DNA from: Anaeromassilibacillus senegalensis
GTDB taxonomy: Bacteria; Bacillota; Clostridia; Oscillospirales; Acutalibacteraceae
Assembly (NCBI RefSeq): GCF_001261775.1
Contig: NZ_LN868538.1
Span: 496,001 to 560,000, forward strand
Length of the DNA: 64,000 bases
Reading direction: 5' to 3'
Positions 53,381 through 61,536 of this stretch are shown in pieces. Position 1 is the stretch's first letter; every line of letters starts with the position of its first letter. Under the pieces are notes generated by a model that had not been told where the DNA came from, did no database searches, and saw nothing but the letters and a program-made list of their open reading frames with translations. The position numbers were made by a program, and so were the translations under genes.

Positions 53381-53427
53381 ATCCCGGAAATCCAGCAGCA
53401 ATGTGGATTTCCGGGATTTTTCTTTTT
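53381..53427 (+). terminator. terminator of the tRNA gene
   Basis: 14-bp perfect stem ATCCCGGAAATCCA/TGGATTTCCGGGAT, 9-nt loop, then TTTTTC and TTTTTC. Confidence 0.93.
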
Positions 53428-53439
53428 CTTCCTGCTCCC

Positions 53440-53840
53440 TTTGCTTGTTATCTTGCGCAAGCACAATTCCTTCTGTTTCCAGCTCCCGCACCAGCGTAAT
53501 GGTGGTATCTTCCCATTCCCTCTCCGGAGTCCTTGCGCCACAGGTGCTGCCGTTCAGCTCGATATAATCGATATCGCAGCCGAAACCCGGCAAAATTATC
53601 AGCTTTGCATGTACGGGAATATTCATACAACCGGCCGTATCGCGCGTGTTGCATTTCATGGACCAGCCTCCCGTTGTCTGGAAGGGAAGCTCGTACGCCG
53701 TGTTCTTTGCGTCATTCAGGATCAGATGAAATACATCGCCCTGGTTGTATAACGAATAAGGATCCCTGTTTTGGGTTGATCTGTCAGATTCTCCAAAACA
53801 ACGCCGCGTTCCATGTTATCCAGACTATCATAATATTTCT
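53440..53840 (-). pseudogene. decayed gene of unknown family
   Basis: Minus-strand pieces in changing frames: YYDSLDNMERGVVLENLTDQ (~53840-53775), then after a frame change DPYSLYNQGDVFHLILNDAK and FQTTGGWSMKCNTRDTAGCM, then HAKLIILPGFGCDIDYIELN. The frame next runs into the tRNA, so its true end is lost. The texture is that of a real protein, perhaps secreted (YIELNGSTCG), but I recognise no family. The stretch 53840-54040 shows only further scraps. Confidence 0.5.
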
Positions 53841-54160
53841 AGCCGCTGGCGTCCCCATTTCCAGCCGGCTGATGGCTTTCTACCCCACGCCGGGTAGGGG
53901 CTTACAATGTAGCCGGATTCCGCCTCAATTTGAGTTAAAAGCTTCTTATTTTATTTCCTTTAAAGAATATTTAAAGTCCCTTTAAACTATACTGCTCACA
54001 TTTTTTGTCTTCAATAGGCACGTAAATACCGTAATATGAACAACGCGCGCCAGGTCACTGAAGTGAAACCTGACACGCGTTTTCTGTTTTATTAGCTGGT
54101 ATCGCCGTTGAACCGAACGCGGAGCGTTGTTTCTTTGCGTTGTTTTGGATCGGTACATTG

Positions 54161-54437
54161 TCAGCCGCAGCTGCGCAATCGAACCGGATTGGATAACTCC
54201 TGGTGCGCAGCATATGCGCTGGCCCCCAACAGGGAAGGGCTTTCGTGCAGCTGGTTGACTTCAATAGATACGTTTCGGATCACCAGCGGATTGACATAGT
54301 TTTCAACCCAGCGGCGCACAACGTCCAACAGAATGCCCGGATGGATTTCCGCCAGTCCGTTCCCGATGATCACCCGGCCCGGGTTGAGCTGGTTGACCAA
54401 TCCGACAATGCCAGTGGCAAGAAAGCCGCATACCTGT
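54161..54437 (-). pseudogene. C-terminal fragment of a ROK-family regulator
   Basis: QVCGFLATGIVGLVNQLNPGR at the start and NPLVIRNVSIEVNQLHESPS later match the end of the intact ROK gene at 54784-56034 (VCGFLAMGIVSLINQLNPGK; NPLISRNIAVEVNRLEESPS) nearly residue for residue. The N-terminal ~310 residues, HTH included, are gone. A remnant hairpin, CAGGTTTCACTTCAGTGACCTG on the minus strand near 54050-54071, may be its old terminator. Confidence 0.85.
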
Positions 54438-54569
54438 CTGTGACGCGCCTACGGCAACCATTCGCCATAGGTGCGTCTTTCCTTATTATATAGGCGCTTT
54501 ATAGAGTGACAAAAATGGGCTTTTTGCTTGGAATACGCTATATCGATCCGCGCCAGTCAATAACCGGCT

Positions 54570-54719
54570 TCAGCCAATTGTCACCGTACAACGTTTCTGC
54601 ACGTTCCGGCCCGCCAGAGTCGTGTAAACACCGGTGCTCTGGCCCGGTGTGCCGATGGCCCACACTCTGTAATAATAGTCGTTGCCGACCTTTGCAAAAA
54701 AGACGTTCAAAAGTACGCT
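54570..54719 (-). pseudogene. fragment of a GH3-protein C-terminal module
   Basis: FFAKVGNDYYYRVWAIGTPG then QSTGVYTTLAG and CTVTIG, 49 residues, match the last residues of the GH3 protein at 56187-59912 (KIGNDYYYRVYAVGTPGQST). No start, no upstream part. It lies before the ROK fragment on the same strand, the same order as the intact pair. Confidence 0.85.
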
Positions 54720-54732
54720 TACTGGAATCAAC

Positions 54733-54775
54733 AAAAAAGCCTGGACACAAGGGTGTGTCCAGGCTTTTTCTATTA
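54733..54775 (-). terminator. terminator after the ROK regulator
   Basis: Stem AAAAAGCCTGGACAC/GTGTCCAGGCTTTTT with a short loop, 9 nt past the ROK stop, T-run on the minus strand. Confidence 0.9.
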
Positions 54776-54783
54776 CTTTTTTA

Positions 54784-56034
54784 TTATGCCAATTCCCTGC
54801 TGTGCGCACAGAGATTCCGGGCGGACGCCGCCAGAAACAGGTCCGGGTTGGCCAGCGCCTGCTGCGCGGCATAAGCGGCTGCTCCCAAAAGGGACGGGCT
54901 TTCTTCCAGACGGTTCACTTCAACCGCAATATTCCGGGAAATCAACGGGTTGACGCTGTTTTCGATTGTCCGCTTTACCGTATCCAGCAGAATCCCCGGA
55001 TGAATCTCCGCCAGCTGATCTCCAATGACGATCTTGCCCGGATTGAGCTGGTTGATGAGGCTGACGATTCCCATTGCCAAAAAGCCGCATACCCGCCGGT
55101 ACGCTTCACATGCGACACGGTCGCCGATGCGCACCGCCTGGGTAATTGCAGGGATCGTGATAAAGCCTTCGCGCAGGCAGGAAGAAGCGCCGTTCCGGAG
55201 CTGTTCCGCAATCTGTTCCCGCAGCGCCGATACAGAGCAGTACTGTTCCAGGCAGCCGCGGTTGCCGCAGGCACAGAGTGGGCCGTCAAAGGAAATGCTG
55301 CTGTGCCCAAATTCCCCGGCAATGCTCTGCTGTCCCAGCAAAAGCTTTCCATCCACGAGCATACCGCAGCCAATCCCCTGACCGGCCAGGATGTACACCA
55401 TGTTCTGTGCTTCCGCATCGCCGCTGTTATGCCAAAACTGCGCGAAGGCGCCCGCGTTGGCATCGTTGATCACATGAAGCGGCATGGGAAGCCCCTCAGA
55501 CAGGGTCCTTTGTACGGCGCAGCCCTTCCAGCCGTCCAGCCCCGTCACAAACAGCAGGCGATCCTCCTCCTCGTGGTAGGGGCCGGGAACGGCGGCACAG
55601 ACGGATAAGACTTCGTCGTCCGGGTGTTCCCGCATCAAATTTTGTATGGCCGAACGAACAGCCCGCAGGGAAGACGGGAGGTTTCCTTCCATGCCGGTCC
55701 GATGCTCCCATATGCCATACGGTTTGCCGGACAATCCTGCCAGGCTGATATCGAACATGCCCCGCGCCAGCCGCACACCGATCACTTTAAAGCGCTCGTC
55801 GTTCAGCCGCACGCCAATGGCGCGCCGATTCCGTTCACCGGAGATCAGGCCCGTCTCCACCACCAGCCCGCAGTGGATCAATTCCCCTATGATGTTGGTA
55901 ATGGTCGCCTGCCGCAGCCCGGAGAGCTTTGCCAGAGTCGCGCGGGAACAGATTCCTTCCTGCCGGATCAGATTGAGGATCAGGACGCGGTTGATGATCT
56001 GAATTTTTTCCTGGTTCACACTGGTTTGATACAT
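54784..56034 (-). CDS. ROK-family transcriptional regulator (XylR/NagC type)
   Basis: 416 residues from the ATG at 56034, ~10 nt after GAGGAGGT. The N-terminal winged HTH (~8-70: KIQIINRVLILNLIRQEGIC, SRATLAKLSGLRQATITNII) is followed by a ROK domain: YILAGQGIGCGMLVDGKLLL, FGHSSI, and the complete zinc motif CACGNRGCLEQYCSVSALRE. It should bind a sugar and control nearby genes, most likely the GH3 gene upstream. It follows that gene by 152 nt, with a hairpin between. Confidence 0.92.
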   Translation of the reverse strand: MYQTSVNQEKIQIINRVLILNLIRQEGICSRATLAKLSGLRQATITNIIGELIHCGLVVETGLISGERNRRAIGVRLNDERFKVIGVRLARGMFDISLAGLSGKPYGIWEHRTGMEGNLPSSLRAVRSAIQNLMREHPDDEVLSVCAAVPGPYHEEEDRLLFVTGLDGWKGCAVQRTLSEGLPMPLHVINDANAGAFAQFWHNSGDAEAQNMVYILAGQGIGCGMLVDGKLLLGQQSIAGEFGHSSISFDGPLCACGNRGCLEQYCSVSALREQIAEQLRNGASSCLREGFITIPAITQAVRIGDRVACEAYRRVCGFLAMGIVSLINQLNPGKIVIGDQLAEIHPGILLDTVKRTIENSVNPLISRNIAVEVNRLEESPSLLGAAAYAAQQALANPDLFLAASARNLCAHSRELA

Positions 56035-56092
56035 GCTTGCGGTCACCTCCTCGTAACAATTTTTCAGATACAAACCATTTGGTCATTGGAAC

Positions 56093-56122
56093 GCGCCCAC
56101 AGCGGCTGTCCGCTGTGGGCGC
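56093..56122 (-). terminator. GC hairpin between GH3 gene and ROK regulator
   Basis: 13-bp perfect stem GCGCCCACAGCGG/CCGCTGTGGGCGC, loop CTGT; no T-run, so termination is uncertain. Confidence 0.5.
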
Positions 56123-56186
56123 ATCCATAAAAGAAGGATATAGGGTGTTTTGGATAAGGATTCAATCAGGAGTTCAGATGTAAGGT

Positions 56187-59100
56187 TTACGCAATTGTTA
56201 CCGTGCAGTGCTTAACCGCAGCGGCGCCAGCCAACGTCGTGTATACGCCTGTGCTCTGGCCCGGTGTGCCGACCGCATAAACTCTGTAGTAATAATCATT
56301 GCCGATCTTTGCAACAAACTGCGTCTTGAGCACGTTGCCGTTGCCGACGGTAAAGTTCGGCGTCAAGCTGTTGCTGCCCGTTACGGTCATCTTGAAGCAG
56401 TAAGCGCTGCCTCTCTTCAGAGTGAAGTTCACAGTCGTATCGGAGACAACTTTTGCTGCCGTCTGTGCCGTAGTTGCCGCACCGACAACCGCTGTGCCAG
56501 CTCCGCCGTAAACATTGCTGCTGGAGCTGCTGGAAGAGTTGCCGCTGGTTTTGTTGGATGTGTTCTTGGTCTTCAGATCGTCCTTTGCATCCTGCAGGTC
56601 GTCGGTCATCGCATCGACCTTCGCCTGGTCGTCCTCGCTCAGAGCAGTGTCCGCCGCCATGGTCTTCGCCTTATTCAGGACGTCATTCAGGTTGGAAACG
56701 GAAGCTGCGGTGTAATTGCTCAAATTCAGCTTCTCAATCGCAGCGATCAAGGCGTTCAACGCAGACTTGTCTGCTACCTTGCGCAGGGCTTCCATCGCCT
56801 CGTTCAGCGCGTCAGCCGCAGCCTCTACTTCATCCTGAGAAGCCTGGTCGTCGTACAGAACTTCTTTTGCCTGTGCCAGTGCATCTTCAAACTCTGCCTG
56901 TCCGGCTTCCACATAGTTCTTCAGGTCAAGGCTGTCCGCCTTATTGATGACCGTGCGGAGCATATCCTTGGCGGAGCCGCGCACCAGTCCGAGAAGTGCC
57001 TCTTCGAGTGCATCTGTCGCCGCAGTGATTTCGTCCGCGGTAGCGTCTTTATCGTCATAGACCTTCTGCGCTGCTTCGTACGCGTCCTCAAACGCTGTGA
57101 CGCCCGCGATAAAGTCTCTGGTGTCGATCGCTTCCGCGACGGAGAGCAGGTATTCCAGATAGGCTCTGCTGCCCGTCTTGAAGGAGAGGTAATGCATCGC
57201 GTCGATCAGGTCGCTCCACGCCTGGTCGATTTCTGCCTGGGTTGCGGTGATATTTTTGTACACGGTATTTGCCGCCTCAAGCGCTGTCTGGAATTTTTCC
57301 AAAACGCTGGGGATTACGTCTACAATCTCATCCTCACAGGCATTCGCTGCTTTGATAACCGTGCGCAGGATCTGCTTGTCAACCGTGGTGATGGCAAAGG
57401 TGTATTCTTCCGCTTCGCCCGCTTTAACGGTATAAGTGAAGGAATCGGTTTCTTTGAAGTTCACAGCCTCGCCGTTAACTGTCACGCCTGCGATCTCTCT
57501 GCCCTCAACAGCAGGTTTGAAGGTCAGGGAAACGCTTTCGCCCTCTGCGAAGCTGCCCTTGTAGTTGCCTACCAGGTTGGCAATCTTCTGCTCGTCGCCG
57601 TTGACAAAGAGCTTCACATTGGTGCTGAACAGGACGGACAGGTTCTTGTTATCCTTTTCCTCGTCCGGCGCCTTTACGTTGACAGAGGTTTGCAGCGGGA
57701 GGTTGTCGGAGCTGGTGCCCGCCATAATGGCGCGCTCGCCCTCTGCAACCGTCCATTTGTCCTTGGTGCCGTCTTTGCGGGTTACAAGCTCGCCGGCTGC
57801 ATTCCAATAGGACAGGGAACGCTGGGAAATTTCAATGCTGACCTCACGGGACTCGCCCGGCTTCATGTCTTCCAGGCGGGCAAAGCCTGCCAGCTGCCGC
57901 TCCGCCATCTGGACACCGTCCGGAACCTTTGCCGCGCCCAGGTAAACCTGTGCGACCTCGTCACCCGTGACGCTGCCGGTATTGGTGATGGTGAAGGTGA
58001 CGTCATAGCCGTTTTTGTTGTTCTCCGCAACCTTCATATCGGAGTATGCAAAGGTGGTATAGGACAGGCCGTGTCCAAAGTCGAACTGCGGCTCAATGCC
58101 CTCGCTGTCATACCAGCGGTAGCCGGTCATGATGCCTTCGGTGTAATAAACGGAATTCTTCGGCTGGTCTACGCCGTTGCCGGTGACTTCGTCGCTCTTC
58201 TTGAGACGCTCTTCAAAGTGCTCCTGGCTGTCGGTGACCGGGGTCTCGTTGTCGTGCTTCATAAAGGTCTGAGAGAGCTTGCCGCTGGGGTTGACTTCGC
58301 CCAGCAGGATCTTCGCGGTTGCGAGGCCGCCCTCCTGGCCCGGATACCACATTTCAAGGACGGCGTCCACGTCGTCGACCCATTTGTCCATCGTCACAGC
58401 GCCGCCGTTGTTCAGGACAACTGTCACCTTGTTGCCATTGGCCTTTGCCGCTGCGATGACGTCCAGCAGCAGGGCTTCCTGATCCTCCGGGAGCGCCAGG
58501 CTGCAATCTTCAATGGTTTTGCCTTCCGCGCCCGTGCCACTCCATGCGAAGAACACGACGTCGTCGCTTTCGCTGGCGATGCGGATCGATTCGTCATAAT
58601 TGGCCTGTTTCTGGCTCGGGGTAATCCAGCCCAGGCTGACCTGCAGGTCTTTCTGATCCAGGGAAGCAACGCCGGTCACGCTGACCTTGTAGAGCTTGCC
58701 TGCTTCCAATGTAACGGTGGAATTGCTGATGTTCATGCCGGTGGGGCTGCAAATGACATTGTTCCACGGCCACTGTGTGCCTTCACGGAGTGTCAGGTTG
58801 CCAATGCTTGTCTCTTTGTCGTTCACCGTGATCTTTGCGCCGCCTGTGCCGCCGATGCCGGAGAACACGAGAGTGTACTCTCCATCTTCCGGTGCCTTCA
58901 GATAGGTTTCCCAGGTATAGGCCGCGCCCTTTTCAAAGGCTTTGCCGTCCGGGCCGTTTTTGTAGGTCTTTGTGCCTGTGGTGAAGTCCACCTGGCTGTC
59001 GATGCATGCAAACTCGCCCAGCTCGTGGCCATCCATCAGGGTTCCGTCGGAACCGCTGCTCAAGAATCCGCCGCCAGGGAAGTCACCGCCGGGGAAGTCA

Positions 59101-59912
59101 CCGCCGCCGGAGAATCCGCCGCCACCAGGGAATCCGCCGCCACCGCCGCCGGCAACACCGTAGGTGCGCACAACGCCGTTTGTTTCGCCGTTCTCATCCT
59201 GATACAGGTTTTCTGCCGGAATCGTGGTTCCCACGATGTCGAGTCCAGCTGTGGCTTCGATATTCGCATCGTCGCCCGCGATTTCCATCATGCGCTCGTA
59301 GGGGCTGACCATCCGGCTCAGTGTGCCGAAGGAGCGCTCCTGTCCAGCGCCGCCCGCGATCGGGTTAACAGCGCCAAGGCCGATCATACCGATGGAGGAA
59401 TCCTTTGCGTTCAGCGGCAGAGCCTCGTTGTCGTTCTTCAGCAGAACGGCGCCCTTTTCTGCGACTTCCAGTGCAATTTCCTGGTTCTCTGTCAGCAGGC
59501 CGTCTTCTACTTTCTCTTCATAGGTATCTACCAGCTTGATCGGATCGGTGCGGCCCGGCTCTTCCTTGACATAGCCGTTGCCGTCCAGCTCGACCAGATA
59601 CAGATAGCCAACCTTGCCATAGCCGTTGAGCACGTAGCGGGCTGCCTCGTCCACAACGTCCCAGGTCATCTCACCGTTGGCAATTTTCTCTTCGGTGTTC
59701 TTCTGATTGTTGTTGCTGGCGGAAGGCATCTGAATATTGGTGCCCTTATCCAGCGTATAGCCGTGGTTGCCGCCCCAGTCCGTCATGGTGAGGCCGTCAT
59801 AGTTCCACATGTCGCGCAGAATGTCAATTTGCAGCTCGCTGCTCGCGGAAGCCCACGCGCCGTTCACGCCGTTGTAGGAAGACATGATGGCTGCCGCGTT
59901 GTTGCTTTGCAT
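56187..59912 (-). pseudogene. large GH3 glycoside hydrolase with FIVAR repeats, N-terminal part missing
   Basis: A 1241-residue open frame. It begins within the GH3 barrel at NAAAIMSSYNGVNG; the nucleophile Asp follows in GLTMTDWGGNHG (~45). About 200 residues and any signal peptide of a normal GH3 are absent. A TAA directly precedes the ATG. Then: the GH3 C domain, interrupted by a Gly-rich stretch (FPGGGGFSGGGDFPGG) and a PA14-like insert (~320-420); a fibronectin-like end (~650-740); three or four FIVAR helical repeats (~850-1150); and a C-terminal module shared with the fragment at 54570. Full-length, it would be a secreted beta-glucosidase-like enzyme. As seen it is probably inactive. 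Confidence 0.8.
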
Positions 59913-59941
59913 TTAAAATACAAAAAAATTGCATTTAAAAT
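59909..59941. repeat. 11-bp direct repeats at the break in the GH3 gene
   Basis: GCATTTAAAAT at 59909-59919 and 59931-59941. The apparent ATG of the GH3 frame lies in the first copy. This is the likely junction with the prophage and may hold the attachment core; the other end is outside the window. Confidence 0.5.
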
Positions 59942-59943
59942 GC

Positions 59944-59981
59944 AAAATCCCGGAGACAGTGGCCCTTGTCTCCGGGATTTT
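59944..59981. terminator. strong bidirectional terminator beside the junction
   Basis: 15-bp perfect stem AAAATCCCGGAGACA/TGTCTCCGGGATTTT, 8-nt loop. It lies directly upstream of the GH3 frame, so little transcription would reach that frame from the right. Confidence 0.9.
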
Positions 59982-60028
59982 AAACTGTATAAATATAAAA
60001 ATAAAAAATCTAACTTATTCTTTTAAAT

Positions 60029-60059
60029 ATGTTAATATATTGAACATGTGCGTTATAAT
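60029..60059 (+). promoter_or_regulatory. candidate promoter with operator palindrome for the small phage genes
   Basis: TATAAT at 60054-60059 with a poor -35, and the palindrome ATGTT-N9-AACAT (60029-60047) in the spacer region. It precedes the ORF at 60101. Confidence 0.45.
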
Positions 60060-60100
60060 AAAAGCATAGAAAAGACGCCAAATAAAAGGAGGACTAAACA

Positions 60101-60274
60101 ATGATCGGAATTGCATATGAAAACGGAACCGGAAAAATAGTGGCTCTGTACGAAGGCAAGGACTGGAACGATGTTTGCGATCAGTGGGATAAAGACGATG
60201 ATCACAATGATCCTGAAATTTACGCTTTGAGTGCAACCCTAAGAATCACATCAAGACTCACACTTCACCTGTAA
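60101..60274 (+). CDS. small phage-region protein
   Basis: 57 residues with a consensus AAAGGAGG nine bases before the ATG: MIGIAYENGTGKIVALYEGK, then WNDVCDQWDKDDDHNDPEIY. Very acidic centre; not recognised. It lies 13 nt before the HTH gene and is likely co-transcribed with it. Confidence 0.65.
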   Translation: MIGIAYENGTGKIVALYEGKDWNDVCDQWDKDDDHNDPEIYALSATLRITSRLTLHL

Positions 60275-60287
60275 CGGGAGCAAAAGT

Positions 60288-60497
60288 ATGATAATCTTTA
60301 ATAGGCTATTCGAGTTGTTGCCCCAGAAGGGACACAGCACATACACACTGCGAAAAAATGGTATAAGCGCCAATACGATAAACCGAATGCGCAATAATGA
60401 GGCTGTGACAACTAAAACGATTGACGAGCTGTGTAATCTCCTCGACTGCAAACCAGAAGAAATCATGGAGCACATCACGATTAAGCAAGAAAAATAA
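60288..60497 (+). CDS. Cro/CI-type HTH regulator
   Basis: 69 residues: FNRLFELLPQKGHSTYTLRK, GISANTINRMRNNEAVTTKT, IDELCNLLDCKPEEIMEHIT. This is the short single-domain XRE form (YozG-like) that carries only the HTH. The only plus-strand genes in the phage part are this and its small neighbour, opposite to the structural genes, as for a phage control gene or a moron. Confidence 0.88.
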   Translation: MIIFNRLFELLPQKGHSTYTLRKNGISANTINRMRNNEAVTTKTIDELCNLLDCKPEEIMEHITIKQEK

Positions 60498-60501
60498 CGG
60501 A

Positions 60502-60537
60502 AATGAGGAGGGGGCGCAAAAGCGCTCCCTCCTCATT
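60502..60537. terminator. terminator between HTH gene and Dam methylase
   Basis: 16-bp stem AATGAGGAGGGGGCGC/GCGCTCCCTCCTCATT, loop AAAA, convergent genes on either side; short T-runs. Confidence 0.8.
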
Positions 60538-60538
60538 G

Positions 60539-61279
60539 TCAATAATTACGAATAATCAGCTCCTCAAATTGCTGGCCTGGAGCAAGATTGTTTGACCGGC
60601 TGACCTCCTCAATACGAGAATCCGTATAAAGGTTACGGATAAAATCATCGTTGTTATAAGACAGTATAAACTTGCCTTTAATGCCAATTAAAACCTCTTT
60701 TAGACGATGGTGATCCGCCTCTGTAAAGTCCGTATCATAATACCGCTCTGTCCCGTGGTAGGGTGGATCCAAATAAAACAACGCATCTGGACGATCATAT
60801 ACCTTGATAAGGTCTGCAAAATCCTTACGCTCAATCACCACACGGGACAAACGCTTGCTGACCTGCGTAAGATAGTCCACCGCTCTATCTAAATTGCGCG
60901 GCGTGCATCCAAACGTCCGGCATTCAGCGCCAAAGCTCTCCTTAATTAAAACAAAGTAGAGCGCCGCTCTCTGAATATCCGTTGCCGCCCAGGTCGGAGC
61001 AGCTTGACGGTAAACCTGAAACACCTCACGCGAGTTGAGAACAAGCTGCAGCTCCTCTTGGAGGGCATTGGGGTGGTATTTGACCACGCGAAAAAGGTTG
61101 ACCAGTTGTCCATCGGCGTCATTGTACACCTCCATCGGTGCGTGTCGATCGCGCGCAAATAATACCCATCCGGCACCTCCAAATACCTCTATGTACCGGC
61201 CAAACGAGTCCGGGAATCGATCTATTATTTTGTTACGTAGGAGTTTTTTACCACCAACACGAGAAATAAAACTATCCAT
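60539..61279 (-). CDS. phage DNA adenine methyltransferase (D12 class, Dam-like)
   Basis: 246 residues. SAM motif VGGKKLLRNKIIDRFP and YIEVFGGAGWVLFARD (FxGxG) are N-terminal; the catalytic motif DPPY is in ALFYLDPPYHGTERYYD (~167-183); FILSYNNDDFIRNLY ends the fold. It is the alpha-type order of D12 enzymes, N6-adenine. No restriction partner is next to it, so it is a solitary phage methylase; GATC is the usual target of such enzymes but is not shown here. Confidence 0.93.
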   Translation of the reverse strand: MDSFISRVGGKKLLRNKIIDRFPDSFGRYIEVFGGAGWVLFARDRHAPMEVYNDADGQLVNLFRVVKYHPNALQEELQLVLNSREVFQVYRQAAPTWAATDIQRAALYFVLIKESFGAECRTFGCTPRNLDRAVDYLTQVSKRLSRVVIERKDFADLIKVYDRPDALFYLDPPYHGTERYYDTDFTEADHHRLKEVLIGIKGKFILSYNNDDFIRNLYTDSRIEEVSRSNNLAPGQQFEELIIRNY

Positions 61280-61306
61280 TAATTACCATATCCTCCTTTA
61301 AATAGC

Positions 61307-61338
61307 GATACCCCCCGCCAGATTTGGCGGGGGGTATC
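61307..61338. terminator. hairpin between the NrdD-like gene and Dam
   Basis: 14-bp perfect stem GATACCCCCCGCCA/TGGCGGGGGGTATC, 4-nt loop, without a good T-run on either side. Confidence 0.6.
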
Positions 61339-61344
61339 TTGATG

Positions 61345-61536
61345 TCAATATTTATCACATTTTTGCGCGTTGTGTTTTATGCGATCGCGCTCCTCTGCAC
61401 GCTTTGCGTTGTTGAATCGCTCGACGGTCCCGACCAGATACCCAGTGATCCTGCGGATGCGGTCAAACGGCACGCCTGCGCCGACCTGCCCTGCCTTATT
61501 GGCTATCATCATACTGTATGCCTCCCTAAAACTCAC
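61345..61536 (-). CDS. short phage protein resembling the end of anaerobic ribonucleotide reductase (NrdD)
   Basis: 63 residues: FDRIRRITGYLVGTVERFNN then AKRAEERDRIKHNAQ. R-I-T-G-Y-L...R-F/W-N..K..E..DR.KH is the pattern at the C-terminus of NrdD and of a set of short phage proteins annotated after it. The glycyl radical loop and the zinc cysteines of NrdD are missing (only one Cys), so enzyme activity is not expected. It overlaps the SGNH gene by 11 nt. Confidence 0.7.
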   Translation of the reverse strand: MSFREAYSMMIANKAGQVGAGVPFDRIRRITGYLVGTVERFNNAKRAEERDRIKHNAQKCDKY

